From assembly GCA_002347925.1 (NCBI GenBank), contig DDYL01000028.1, positions 19,609 to 27,002 of the forward strand: a stretch of 7,394 nt of DNA. Direction: 5' to 3'. This DNA comes from Chloroflexi bacterium UBA2235. GTDB taxonomy: Bacteria > Chloroflexota > UBA11872 > UBA12225. A model generated the notes under the pieces. It was not told the origin of the DNA, ran no database searches, and saw nothing but the letters and a program-made list of their open reading frames with translations. The translations under genes and the position numbers were made by a program. Shown piece after piece: positions 1 to 6,603 of this stretch. The first letter of the stretch is position 1. The number at the start of each line of letters is the position of its first letter.

Positions 1-922
1 CCTCTCGATCCCTGATGAGGATTCGGTCGCGCTCGAAGACCGGGTAGGCAAGGCCTCGATATCGCTAGGTGATGCCCGCTTATTGGGTGTGGCGTCGTCG
101 ACAATCCTCGATGTCGCGGCAATCGCCCTGCCCCACGTGTCGAACGCTGATGACCTCGATCCTCTAAATCGCGAGGAAGGTGTGCGTGTTCGCTGGGTTG
201 ATCGAGCAGTCGATTTGGGATCGCCAGACCTGATCGTCGTCCCGGGAACAAAGACGACGATCGCCGCCTTGGAATGGTTGAGGTCGTCAGGACTGGCGGG
301 ACGAATCACCGATCTCGTCCACCCAAAGAATGCAGGGGGAGTAGGGACACCAATCATCGGGATCTGCGGCGGTTTCCAGATCCTTGGTGACGCGGTCGAG
401 GACAATCATGGCGTCGAGGCGCCGGCCGGGATGCGGATTACGGGCCTTGGATTGCTGGGAGTAACCACGACATTTGCTAGCGTGAAGACGACCTGCCTCG
501 TCCGCGCGCAGGTCCGAGACCCGCGGGGACTTCTTTCAGGGGTGCGCGGGGCAGAACTAACCGGCTATGAAATCCACATGGGACACACTTTTCGGACCGG
601 TACGAACAACAATCCTCCGGTACCGCATCCATTCACAATTGCCTCGCGTGAGGGCCGGATACCCTCAGACCCCGATCAGACCGGCGAGGGGTGTCTCGAC
701 GAAACCGGTTGGATCCTCGGGACATACATGCATGGCCTTTTTGACACCGGCCAAGTGCGCCGGGCAATCCTGACGTCCGTCTTGCGGCTCCGGACTGAAA
801 CCGTTGGGCCACCTGAATCGTGGGGGATGAGTTCAGGCATGGAAGGCGAACTCGATCGGCTCGGAAACGTTGCGCGGGCCAGTCTGGATATCTCCCGGAT
901 CAGGGAAATCGCCGGGTTCTAG
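1..922 (+). CDS. cobQ: Cobyric acid synthase, C-terminal part (5' end outside window)
   Basis: CobQ amidates adenosylcobyrinic acid a,c-diamide at four side chains, using glutamine and ATP, late in cobalamin synthesis; it acts in the cytoplasm. The frame is open from position 2, the first complete codon, with no stop upstream, so 306 residues of a protein normally near 480-500 aa are visible. The first residues read LSIPDEDSVALEDR, matching the linker after the N-terminal ATP-binding domain, which lies off the window. The glutamine amidotransferase domain is complete: VVPGTKTT, the nucleophile-elbow motif GICGGFQ with catalytic Cys at 365-367, GYEIHMGHT, and YMHGLFD with catalytic His at 731-733. 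An internal TTG at 83 is not the real start. No other cobalamin gene is visible. The gene converges on the yjbQ-like gene and shares stop-codon bases with it. Homologous class I amidotransferases such as CobB or MurT-partner GatD differ in these motifs, so CobQ is the best call. Confidence 0.93.
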   Translation, partial: LSIPDEDSVALEDRVGKASISLGDARLLGVASSTILDVAAIALPHVSNADDLDPLNREEGVRVRWVDRAVDLGSPDLIVVPGTKTTIAALEWLRSSGLAGRITDLVHPKNAGGVGTPIIGICGGFQILGDAVEDNHGVEAPAGMRITGLGLLGVTTTFASVKTTCLVRAQVRDPRGLLSGVRGAELTGYEIHMGHTFRTGTNNNPPVPHPFTIASREGRIPSDPDQTGEGCLDETGWILGTYMHGLFDTGQVRRAILTSVLRLRTETVGPPESWGMSSGMEGELDRLGNVARASLDISRIREIAGF

Positions 923-1365
923 ACGCCAACAACCTTCACGGCCACCTCGCGGGTCTGCGGCCCATCAAGCTCAACCATGAAAACCCTCTGCCAACGTCCC
1001 AGCATCATCATCCCATCGGTCACAGGGATATGTTCGCTAGCGCCGATAAACAGGCCACGGCAGTGGGAATGACCGTTTACACGCTCACCGGGAGTCAGAT
1101 TAACGGTACGAACCGAGAAATCATCGTGATGATAGAAGGCATCGCGTGGAACCAAGCGCTCAAGCAACAGGCCGAGATCCTGCAAAAGCAGAGGCTCGTG
1201 CTCGTTGATATGGATGCGCGAAGTCGTATGTCGTGAGTAAACCACGACAAACCCGTCCGAAACTCCGGACGAGGCAACCGCTTGCGCCACCTGATCGGTG
1301 ATGTCGACAAACTGGGTGTGCTTGGAAGACCCAACGGGTATTGTCCGCGTCAGCGTGCGCATCAT
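919..1365 (-). CDS. yjbQ: YjbQ/UPF0047 family protein (secondary thiamine-phosphate synthase-like)
   Basis: With a start at ATG 1365 this is a 148-aa protein, the usual size for the family (about 130-150 aa). Visible family motifs are SSKHTQFVDIT (residues 13-23), SRHTTSRIHINEHEP (44-58), YHHDDF (78-83), the HSH pair (99-101), LGRWQ (122-126) and ELDGPQTRE (132-140). Members form small trimeric folds. E. coli YjbQ has weak thiamine-phosphate synthase activity, and the physiological role is unsettled. The frame stays open upstream to a GTG at 1482, giving 187 aa with a Gly/Ser/Asn-rich extension. By my count only about half of the third codon positions in that extension are G or C, below the rest of the gene, so I prefer 1365. 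Neither start has a strong ribosome site (AAGG 11 nt before 1365; GGGG 7 nt before 1482). It is transcribed divergently from the XRE gene. The family is sure; the start and the function are not. Confidence 0.88.
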   Translation of the reverse strand: MMRTLTRTIPVGSSKHTQFVDITDQVAQAVASSGVSDGFVVVYSRHTTSRIHINEHEPLLLQDLGLLLERLVPRDAFYHHDDFSVRTVNLTPGERVNGHSHCRGLFIGASEHIPVTDGMMMLGRWQRVFMVELDGPQTREVAVKVVGV

Positions 1366-1531
1366 CCCATGGGAAACCTTGTCGGATGAAGCGCCAGAAG
1401 AGGACTCGTTGCCATCGCTCTGGCCGTTAGCATGGCCACCGAATGACACTGATTTGATTGGAGGACGAGTTGCAATGCCCACTTGACTACCCCGAATGCC
1501 TGTCCGTCAAGACTGGCAGGATCGCGACAAG

Positions 1532-1559
1532 GTTGTACAGAACATCCAAGTGTTTTGAA
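1532..1559 (-). promoter_or_regulatory. Weak candidate promoter for the yjbQ-like gene
   Basis: On the minus strand TTCAAA (1559-1554) and TACAAC (1537-1532) are 16 nt apart, each matching four of six bases of the sigma-70-type -35 and -10 consensus. The site is upstream of both possible yjbQ starts. Matches this weak arise by chance in a spacer this long, so this is a suggestion only. Confidence 0.2.
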
Positions 1560-1825
1560 TCCGCATTGCACTCGGAAGCAGCCCGGAGAGACCCAGCGCT
1601 TCGAGGCCTACAATCATGCTGTCTTGGAACGCTGCAGAAGTCAAACGGAAGGCAAAAACCGACCGCGTCGCCCGCAATGCTCCCAGCGCTCTGCTTGATA
1701 GAACTGTACGCATCCGGTTTTCGTCGACGCAATGCACCGCATGCATCACGAGGGCATTCGCGGCCCCTGTAGTATGGTTGTAACGCAAGGGACGGCCAGT
1801 CCGGCGACGCTGTCCAACGGTCCAC

Positions 1826-1836
1826 GGGAGAGGTGG
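1826..1836 (+). promoter_or_regulatory. Ribosome binding site of the XRE regulator gene
   Basis: GGGAGAGGTGG lies 7 nt before a GTG codon at 1844. This purine-rich site fixes GTG 1844 as the start. Confidence 0.7.
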
Positions 1837-1843
1837 CGCCCAA

Positions 1844-2353
1844 GTGGCAGATCGAGACGAAGTCCAGACGGCACGCTGGCAGGCCATCCGGGAACAGGTC
1901 GGGATGCACCTACGGGGCCTGCGTCTCCAATCCGGTGCGACGAGTCAGGCACGGCTGTCCACTGACTTGGAAGCCCTTGGGTACCGCATGACCCAAAGCA
2001 TGGTCTCACGGTACGAGCAAGGCATCCTGGATGCACCTCTTTCGCTCGAACGCCTCGCGGGTTGGGCGTTGTGTTGCCAAGGGCTATCGGCACCGATGTT
2101 CATGGACCTCATGTCGCTCGTCGGGTTCAGCTTGCCGTGGTCAATCGGCGACTTGGAGCGGTTTGACCAGTTGCTCGTGCGGTACCGCGCACTTCCGCTT
2201 CCCGACCAAATCGTGTTTCGGCGAAGCCTACTCTGGCATGTCCTCGGACTGAGTGTGACGACCAAAGATGATGGCAGTGGCGGGGAACCTTGCTACCGGA
2301 GCGTAAACGACAGCCGACGACCCGCGGGAGCCTCAGTGCGAGCGTCAGGATGA
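1844..2353 (+). CDS. XRE-family helix-turn-helix transcriptional regulator
   Basis: This is a 169-aa protein with an N-terminal XRE/Cro-type DNA-binding domain at about residues 20-75. The pattern LRGLRLQSGATSQARLSTDLEALG (23-46), then MTQSMVSRYEQG (49-60), gives the SQ..L helix and the S.YE.G end of the recognition helix. The middle part (80-145) is predicted helical and hydrophobic and may mediate dimerisation or partner binding; the last 25 residues are polar and probably disordered. I see no membrane segment, no HExxH protease motif and no sensor domain. The start is GTG 1844, supported by a good ribosome site. The stop overlaps the start of the next gene (ATGA at 2350-2353), so the two are probably co-transcribed and translationally coupled. 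It may act on its own divergent promoter region, as such regulators often do, but no operator is evident. The target is unknown. Confidence 0.85.
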   Translation: MADRDEVQTARWQAIREQVGMHLRGLRLQSGATSQARLSTDLEALGYRMTQSMVSRYEQGILDAPLSLERLAGWALCCQGLSAPMFMDLMSLVGFSLPWSIGDLERFDQLLVRYRALPLPDQIVFRRSLLWHVLGLSVTTKDDGSGGEPCYRSVNDSRRPAGASVRASG

Positions 2354-3069
2354 GTGTGGTGATGCTCCCGCCAGGCCAACTCGCCCGGTTGATTTCCGAC
2401 CGGTTGCGACATGCACGTTCGCGCACGGGCGGTCGCGCGGGCAGGGCTTCAGAAATTGCATGGATTGTCCAGCGATCACTTGAAGAAGGCGGCGTGCATT
2501 GCGGAACGACACCTTCAATGGAGGACCTAAAAGGGTTCCTGATCGCTTCGCCCCGGGGCGCGGAGATCACCGTTTCCGAACGGTTATCCGATGACGAGCG
2601 TCTTGACCTGTTTGCCAATCTTCTTGCCCGTGCAATGGTTGAGAATCTGGATGTCCGCGCCCGGAGTGTTCTAAAGCCAATCTGGTCGGCGGCGTTCGGT
2701 CCAACTCAGACATCCGCAGGCACCGCAAGGGCGTTCACGAGCCACCTCGCCTACGTGGATGGACGCGCCCCTCGGGACGAGTCGCGGACAGCACGGCGAA
2801 ACGCGGCGGTCGCCGCGGTCCTTACTCAGGCGATCCTTGATGGACACTTGGAACTGGCGCCTCGGTATGCGTTCGGTTTAGAGAGCGAGACACAGCGCCG
2901 ACCGGGTCTCCGTCCGGCTTTCGGCAGACTTGTACTAGAGTTGTGCCATCGCTTCAGTCTGGCCCTCTTCTGGCGTTCATCGCGCTATCAGAGATTGCGC
3001 GCCAACCGTCAAGTGACGGAAGTCGCCTCCCACATTGAAGGGATGCTGCGCCGGGCATACGCGGTCTGA
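2350..3069 (+). CDS. Hypothetical protein coupled to the XRE regulator
   Basis: I do not recognise this protein. From ATG 2350 it has 239 residues; the ATG overlaps the upstream TGA stop as ATGA. Other in-frame starts are GTG 2356, GTG 2359 (AGGA 8 nt upstream), ATG 2362 and TTG 2290; the last would overlap the regulator by 64 nt. The sequence is Arg- and Leu-rich and looks mostly helical. It has no signal peptide, no clear membrane helix, and none of the motifs of common XRE partners: no HExxH (ImmA/IrrE), no HipA kinase motif and no RES signature. Segments that look structured are LPPGQLARLISDRLRHAR near the start, SERLSDDERLDLFANLLARA in the middle, and a basic, aromatic C-terminal third. 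Codon use resembles the neighbours, which supports a real gene. Adjacency to the regulator suggests a partner, effector or target protein; that is inference. Confidence 0.75.
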   Translation: MSVVMLPPGQLARLISDRLRHARSRTGGRAGRASEIAWIVQRSLEEGGVHCGTTPSMEDLKGFLIASPRGAEITVSERLSDDERLDLFANLLARAMVENLDVRARSVLKPIWSAAFGPTQTSAGTARAFTSHLAYVDGRAPRDESRTARRNAAVAAVLTQAILDGHLELAPRYAFGLESETQRRPGLRPAFGRLVLELCHRFSLALFWRSSRYQRLRANRQVTEVASHIEGMLRRAYAV

Positions 3070-3234
3070 CAGGGCTGCTCAATCCTGAACCTGCATCGTT
3101 GCTCATCTCTCGTGAGTTGACTGCGCTGACCAAATCCGAGCCCGCGACGATCTCAGGATGCGTCGAATTCTGGTCATGACCGCGCCCCAATTGCCGTGCA
3201 GACAACCGCGTATCCTTTGCGCGGAGGTGCAACC
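3070..3234. other. Intergenic gap upstream of the DUF255 gene
   Basis: This 165-bp gap holds no convincing hairpin with a T-run, so the XRE/orphan unit has no visible intrinsic terminator. TTGACT at 3116-3121 resembles a -35 but has no matching -10. TATCCT at 3211-3216 resembles a -10, but its only nearby -35-like hexamer (TTGCCG, 3191-3196) is just 14 nt away. Promoter or read-through from upstream are both possible. Confidence 0.4.
3223..3227 (+). promoter_or_regulatory. Ribosome binding site of the DUF255 gene
   Basis: GGAGG stands 7 nt before ATG 3235. This perfect Shine-Dalgarno decides for ATG 3235 over the in-frame GTG at 3196, which has no such site. Confidence 0.8.
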
Positions 3235-5349
3235 ATGTCAACACCAACGCACCAGACTGGCAGCCGCACCCCCAATCGGTTGATCCACGAGACGAGTCCA
3301 TACCTGCTTCAACACGCGTACAACCCCGTTGATTGGTACCCGTGGGGGGAAACCGCACTCGCGCTGGCAAGGCAGTCAGACAGGCCAATCATGCTGTCGA
3401 TTGGTTACTCGGCATGCCATTGGTGCCACGTGATGGAACGCGAGTCGTTCGAGGACGATGCCACCGCACGCCTGATGAACTCACTCTACGTGAACATAAA
3501 GGTGGACCGTGAGGAACGCCCCGACCTTGACAGCGTCTACATGCAGGCGGTGCAGTCACTAACCGGTCATGGCGGTTGGCCAATGACCGTGTTCCTCCTG
3601 CCCGATGGCACGCCATTCTATGGCGGGACCTACTTCCCGCCCGAACGACGCCACGGCATGCCAGCTTTCCGGGACGTGCTGACGTCTGTCGCCAACGCTT
3701 ACCGAACGCAACGGGCTGACGTGCTTCAAAGCGGAAAGCAGCTCCGTGAGATGATTGCACCGGCGAACCTTGCGCCCGCAGATGCGTCAGGTCTCTCGCT
3801 TGATGTCCTTCGCGCCGCCGAAAGTGCATACGCGAAAACGTTCGACGACGTTGAAGGTGGGTTCGGACGTGCGCCAAAGTTCCCGCAGCCTGCCAACCTG
3901 GAGGCCTTGCTTCGCATCTGGCGCCATACCGCAAACCCCGCGACCCTCCAGATGGCAACGCTCACCCTTGACCGAATGGCACAAGGGGGGATGTACGACC
4001 ACCTCGGCGGAGGGTTCCACCGGTACTCGGTAGATGCGGTGTGGCTTGTGCCGCACTTTGAAAAGATGCTCTACGACAATGCCCAGTTGGCCCGGGTCTA
4101 TCTCGCCTCATGGCAGGCAACAGGGAACGCCTTCCACCGAGATGTCTGCCGCGAAATCCTCGATTATGTCCTCCGGGAAATGACTGCCCCAGACGGGGGG
4201 TTCCACGCCACGCAGGACGCCGACTCGGAGGGTATCGAGGGCAAGTTCTTCGTGTGGACGCCGGCGGAAGTTGCAGAGGTCGTCGGCGAAGACGATGCAC
4301 GCGTCGTCTGTGCCTGGTTCGATGTCACGGATCGTGGAAACTTCGAACACAAGAATATTCTGCATACCGCTCGTGATCGGGAAGTCGTTGCGAAGGAACT
4401 CGGCATCACCGTCGCCCAACTTGACAGCACAATCACTCGTGTTCGCGAAACCCTTTATCAGGCTCGAGAATCCCGCGTGAAACCTTCCCGCGACGACAAG
4501 GTTATCGTGGCATGGAATGGCTTGATGATCCGGGCCTTCGCCGAGGCCGGCGCAGTCCTTGAAGACGCCAATTATCTGGACGCAGCGCGACACGCCTCCG
4601 AGTTCATCCTCAACACGATGGCGTTCGCAGGGGACGAAAGCGATCCATCGGGAGAGTTCCGGCTTCACCGCACGTTCAAGGATGCGCAATCGCGCGTGAA
4701 TGCCTTCCTCGAAGACTATGCGTGCCTCGGCGCAGGCCTGCTTGCCCTGTACGAGGCCACGGGGGAGGTTCGCTGGTTCCTTGCGTCGCAAGCCTGTGCC
4801 TCAACAATCATGAAACACTTTCGTGACACCGAACATGGTGGGTTCTTTGACACCAGCGACTTTCACGAAACACTAGTAACCCGTCCGAAGGACCTTTACG
4901 ACAACGCCGTCCCTTCAGGGTCATCAGTCGCGTGCGAACTGATCCTCCGCCTAGCTGCGTTTACGGGCGACGACACCGACGCCACCGTCGCACGGGATCT
5001 TCTGGCCCGCCTCGCCAAGCCCATGGCCACTCACCCAGGGGCTTTCGGGCATCTTCTCTGCGCACTGGACTTCGCCGTTGCAAAGCCGGTTCAGGTGGCG
5101 ATCATCGGAACGGACGACGACCCCGGCGCAACGTCACTGATCCGGGAAGTCCATCGCGTGTACTGCCCAAACAGGATCATTGGGATCGCACGCGGAGACA
5201 TGGACGTCGTAATCGCAGCCGAAATCGTGCCTTTGCTTGCGGAGCGCATCGCAATTGCGGATCGACCTACGGCATACGTGTGCGAACAGTTCTCGTGTCA
5301 GTTGCCAACCAACGACCCACGCGAGCTTGCCTATCAACTTGCCAAGTAA
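3235..5349 (+). CDS. Thioredoxin domain-containing protein, DUF255/YyaL (SPATA20-like) family
   Basis: A full-length 704-aa protein, the normal size for this family (about 680-700 aa). The N-terminal third is a thioredoxin-like domain that opens with NRLIHETSPYLLQHAYNPVDWYPWG and carries the redox-type motif C61-H-W-C64, followed by VDREERPDLDSVYM and a GGWPMTVFLLPDGTPF block. The central part is an alpha/alpha-barrel region like glycan-processing or epimerase enzymes, with KFPQPANLEALLR from residue 215, GGMYDHLGGGFHRYSVD near 251-267 and VPHFEKMLYDN at 272-282. The C-terminus has the conserved paired cysteines C683 and C688 in AYVCEQFSC. There is no signal peptide, so it should be cytoplasmic. 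The family is very widespread (B. subtilis YyaL, mammalian SPATA20/SSP411), but its reaction is not established. It is transcribed alone or by read-through from the XRE unit and ends at a strong terminator. Confidence 0.95.
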   Translation: MSTPTHQTGSRTPNRLIHETSPYLLQHAYNPVDWYPWGETALALARQSDRPIMLSIGYSACHWCHVMERESFEDDATARLMNSLYVNIKVDREERPDLDSVYMQAVQSLTGHGGWPMTVFLLPDGTPFYGGTYFPPERRHGMPAFRDVLTSVANAYRTQRADVLQSGKQLREMIAPANLAPADASGLSLDVLRAAESAYAKTFDDVEGGFGRAPKFPQPANLEALLRIWRHTANPATLQMATLTLDRMAQGGMYDHLGGGFHRYSVDAVWLVPHFEKMLYDNAQLARVYLASWQATGNAFHRDVCREILDYVLREMTAPDGGFHATQDADSEGIEGKFFVWTPAEVAEVVGEDDARVVCAWFDVTDRGNFEHKNILHTARDREVVAKELGITVAQLDSTITRVRETLYQARESRVKPSRDDKVIVAWNGLMIRAFAEAGAVLEDANYLDAARHASEFILNTMAFAGDESDPSGEFRLHRTFKDAQSRVNAFLEDYACLGAGLLALYEATGEVRWFLASQACASTIMKHFRDTEHGGFFDTSDFHETLVTRPKDLYDNAVPSGSSVACELILRLAAFTGDDTDATVARDLLARLAKPMATHPGAFGHLLCALDFAVAKPVQVAIIGTDDDPGATSLIREVHRVYCPNRIIGIARGDMDVVIAAEIVPLLAERIAIADRPTAYVCEQFSCQLPTNDPRELAYQLAK

Positions 5350-5352
5350 GTC

Positions 5353-5391
5353 CGGTTTCCCCTCACTGGCGTAGTGTGGGGAAACCGTTTT
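5353..5391 (+). terminator. Intrinsic terminator of the DUF255 gene, between convergent genes
   Basis: Arms at 5353-5366 and 5374-5387 form a 14-bp stem with one T-T mismatch and a 7-nt loop. TTTT follows directly at 5388-5391. The stem begins 4 nt after the DUF255 stop. The T-run is on the plus strand, so it serves that gene. The convergent desaturase-like gene ends at 5392, so its transcript also enters the hairpin, with A residues before it but no T-run after it; use in that direction is less certain. Confidence 0.88.
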
Positions 5392-6345
5392 CTAGTTCTC
5401 GGCAACAGCAAGCATGTCTTCTTGCTGTTGCAGGGCAATCCGGGCGGCGTCCTTCTCACGGGTGCCCGGAGCCGCCCGCACCGCATATCGGGCAGCAATC
5501 CGCCCGAGCTTCTCATGCTGAGAGATGATTTTCCTTTGTGCTGCCCGCGCTGTCTCCGCCTTCGGCATCAGTGCCGGAACATCCCATTCCTTCCACAACT
5601 TGTCGACGACAAGATTGAAGTAGTGGTCCGGGCCATAGACACCCTGACGCGCCAAGATCGCTGAACGGGTTGCGTAATCCTTCATCCCGGCACCCGGCAT
5701 CGCGAATTCAAGCATGATCTTGACGAGAGGCTCGACGTAATCTGGCTCAACTTCAAGATGTGCCTTCACCGCATCTCGGTAGAACGCCATGTGAAGGACT
5801 TCGTCACGTGCAAGGCGTCGCAGGGCTCGCGCCAGCAGCGGATCCTCGTCCTGGCAGAAATGCGCAACGCGGAGGTAGAAAACCTGCGTGGCCAACTCCT
5901 GCATTGCGGTGTAGGCAATCGCCTGGAAATGATCCTCGATGTGAGGCTCCCACCCAACCCGGACGATCTGCTTACGCAATCTCGAACGCTCGCGGTGATC
6001 GCCGTTGTCTCCAAGAAGTAGATAGGTCTCAAGCAGCAAGCCATGCTGGTCTTCCTCGGAAGTCCAGTCGTGAATGAACTCCTGCATTGGAGCAAGAGAA
6101 CCCTTGAATATCTGGGTCAAGCCACTTGTAAACCAAGGAAGGTTGACCTCGGTGAAGAGCGCGGTCTCGACTGCTAGATATACCGTCGGGGACAGTTTCG
6201 GCAAGAAGTCTGGATTGGCACGCAATTCCTTGAGCGGAAGGAACTCGTGGTACGCCCAGTCGACCTTGGCGGTCCGCTCGCGATGGCGCTCCAAGAGCTC
6301 GCGCATCTTCGGTTCGAGTGACGGGATCAGGTTTGCTGACGTCAA
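5392..6345 (-). CDS. Acyl-ACP desaturase-like diiron enzyme (fatty acid desaturase type 2)
   Basis: A soluble ferritin-like diiron protein related to stearoyl-ACP desaturases and mycobacterial DesA proteins, which use O2 and reduced ferredoxin to put a double bond in an acyl-ACP chain. From TTG 6345 it has 317 residues. All six expected iron ligands are visible: E66 in TEVNLP, E98 and H101 in SEEDQH, E150 in MQELA, and E182 and H185 in RDEVLH. The E98-to-E150 and E150-to-E182 spacings are close to those of the plant enzyme. There is no membrane helix, unlike integral-membrane desaturases. The TTG start is chosen because AAGGAT lies 6 nt upstream and the product then opens with TSANLIPSLEPKMRELL, like family N-termini. 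A GTG at 6483 would add 46 residues across a perfect palindrome and looks wrong. Substrate and double-bond position cannot be told; a related oxygenase role is possible. Confidence 0.88.
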   Translation of the reverse strand: MTSANLIPSLEPKMRELLERHRERTAKVDWAYHEFLPLKELRANPDFLPKLSPTVYLAVETALFTEVNLPWFTSGLTQIFKGSLAPMQEFIHDWTSEEDQHGLLLETYLLLGDNGDHRERSRLRKQIVRVGWEPHIEDHFQAIAYTAMQELATQVFYLRVAHFCQDEDPLLARALRRLARDEVLHMAFYRDAVKAHLEVEPDYVEPLVKIMLEFAMPGAGMKDYATRSAILARQGVYGPDHYFNLVVDKLWKEWDVPALMPKAETARAAQRKIISQHEKLGRIAARYAVRAAPGTREKDAARIALQQQEDMLAVAEN

Positions 6346-6351
6346 GGGTCG

Positions 6352-6357
6352 ATCCTT
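6352..6357 (-). promoter_or_regulatory. Ribosome binding site supporting a TTG start
   Basis: On the minus strand AAGGAT is followed by 6 nt and then TTG at 6345-6343. This site decides the start of the desaturase-like gene. Confidence 0.65.
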
Positions 6358-6360
6358 AAT

Positions 6361-6377
6361 GTGGCAGATACCGCCAC
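6361..6377 (-). repeat. Short hairpin in the desaturase leader
   Basis: GTGGC and GCCAC form a 5-bp stem with a 7-nt loop, placed just before the ribosome site of the desaturase-like gene. Alone it is weak, but it follows the much stronger palindrome at 6384-6408, so the leader could fold into two stem-loops. Confidence 0.3.
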
Positions 6378-6383
6378 GAAGCA

Positions 6384-6408
6384 ACGGTTGCCGGATGCCG
6401 GCAACCGT
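6384..6408. repeat. Perfect 11-bp inverted repeat upstream of the desaturase-like gene
   Basis: The arms ACGGTTGCCGG (6384-6394) and CCGGCAACCGT (6398-6408) are exact reverse complements around a 3-nt centre. The element lies 39 nt upstream of the TTG start. There is no T-run on either side, so it is not a standard terminator. It may be an operator for a dimeric repressor or a stem-loop in the mRNA leader; the sequence alone does not decide. Confidence 0.8.
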
Positions 6409-6483
6409 GTAACCAATCCCCGCCCCACCCCCACGTGTCTCGATGTGATTTGCATACCCCACGGCCTTGCCGAGAAGTATCAC

Positions 6484-6603
6484 CGCAGTGCGAACCGTGG
6501 ATTGCAGTAGGTTAACGAATCCGCGATAGAGAGCGTGTCAGGGCTTAACCCGACGGGCCCCAGTTGTTCGGACCTGAGAGACTTGTACAACCCTCCAAAC
6601 GGG
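6484..6603. other. Spacer between the SDR and desaturase-like genes
   Basis: Counting from TTG 6345, 258 bp separate the SDR stop from the desaturase-like gene; this part lies upstream of the longer frame as well. I see no T-rich hairpin after the SDR stop and only weak promoter-like hexamers, such as GATACT on the minus strand near 6479. The length favours a separate promoter for the desaturase-like gene. Confidence 0.4.

Larger units (their letters stand above)
1483..1843. other. Non-coding spacer between divergent yjbQ-like and XRE genes
   Basis: This stretch of 361 bp (478 bp if yjbQ starts at 1365) must carry the promoters of two divergent genes. Open frames crossing it on both strands encode Arg/Ser/Pro/Cys-rich translations with no recognisable motif, so I do not call a gene. 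I found no strong hairpin, no long repeat and no tRNA-like fold. A TAGTAT hexamer at 1770-1775 could be a -10 element for the XRE gene, but no convincing -35 lies 16-18 nt upstream. The sequence is somewhat richer in A/T-ending triplets than the flanking genes. Confidence 0.5.

Noticed and set aside
1487..1909. 140-codon minus-strand frame spanning the spacer before the XRE gene
   Set aside because: It overlaps the XRE ribosome site and start, has no clear ribosome site of its own, and its translation is Cys/Arg/Pro-rich without motif.
2127..2618. 163-codon minus-strand frame across the XRE/orphan junction
   Set aside because: Antisense to two better supported genes; Ser/Arg-rich shadow translation.
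1844..3069. Toxin-antitoxin or phage-type module
   Set aside because: An XRE protein alone does not show this; the partner lacks known toxin motifs and, at 239 aa, is placed second and unrecognised.
3172..3181. 10-bp palindrome GGTCATGACC upstream of the DUF255 gene
   Set aside because: Perfect but short, with no flanking symmetry; such sites are common by chance in a window this size.
3191..3216. TTGCCG and TATCCT as a promoter for the DUF255 gene
   Set aside because: The 14-nt spacing is too short for a sigma-70-type promoter, and the transcript would begin inside the ribosome site.
3389..3958. 189-codon open frame on the minus strand inside the DUF255 gene
   Set aside because: Arg/Ala/Ser-rich translation with no motif, antisense to the thioredoxin domain of the DUF255 protein.
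4108..4791. 227-codon open frame on the minus strand inside the DUF255 gene
   Set aside because: It is wholly antisense to a gene with strong family motifs, its translation shows no recognisable domain, and long antisense frames are common in GC-rich coding DNA.
4932..5528. 198-codon plus-strand frame overlapping the DUF255 3' end
   Set aside because: It is out of frame with a clear gene, runs through a strong terminator and into the antisense of the desaturase-like gene.
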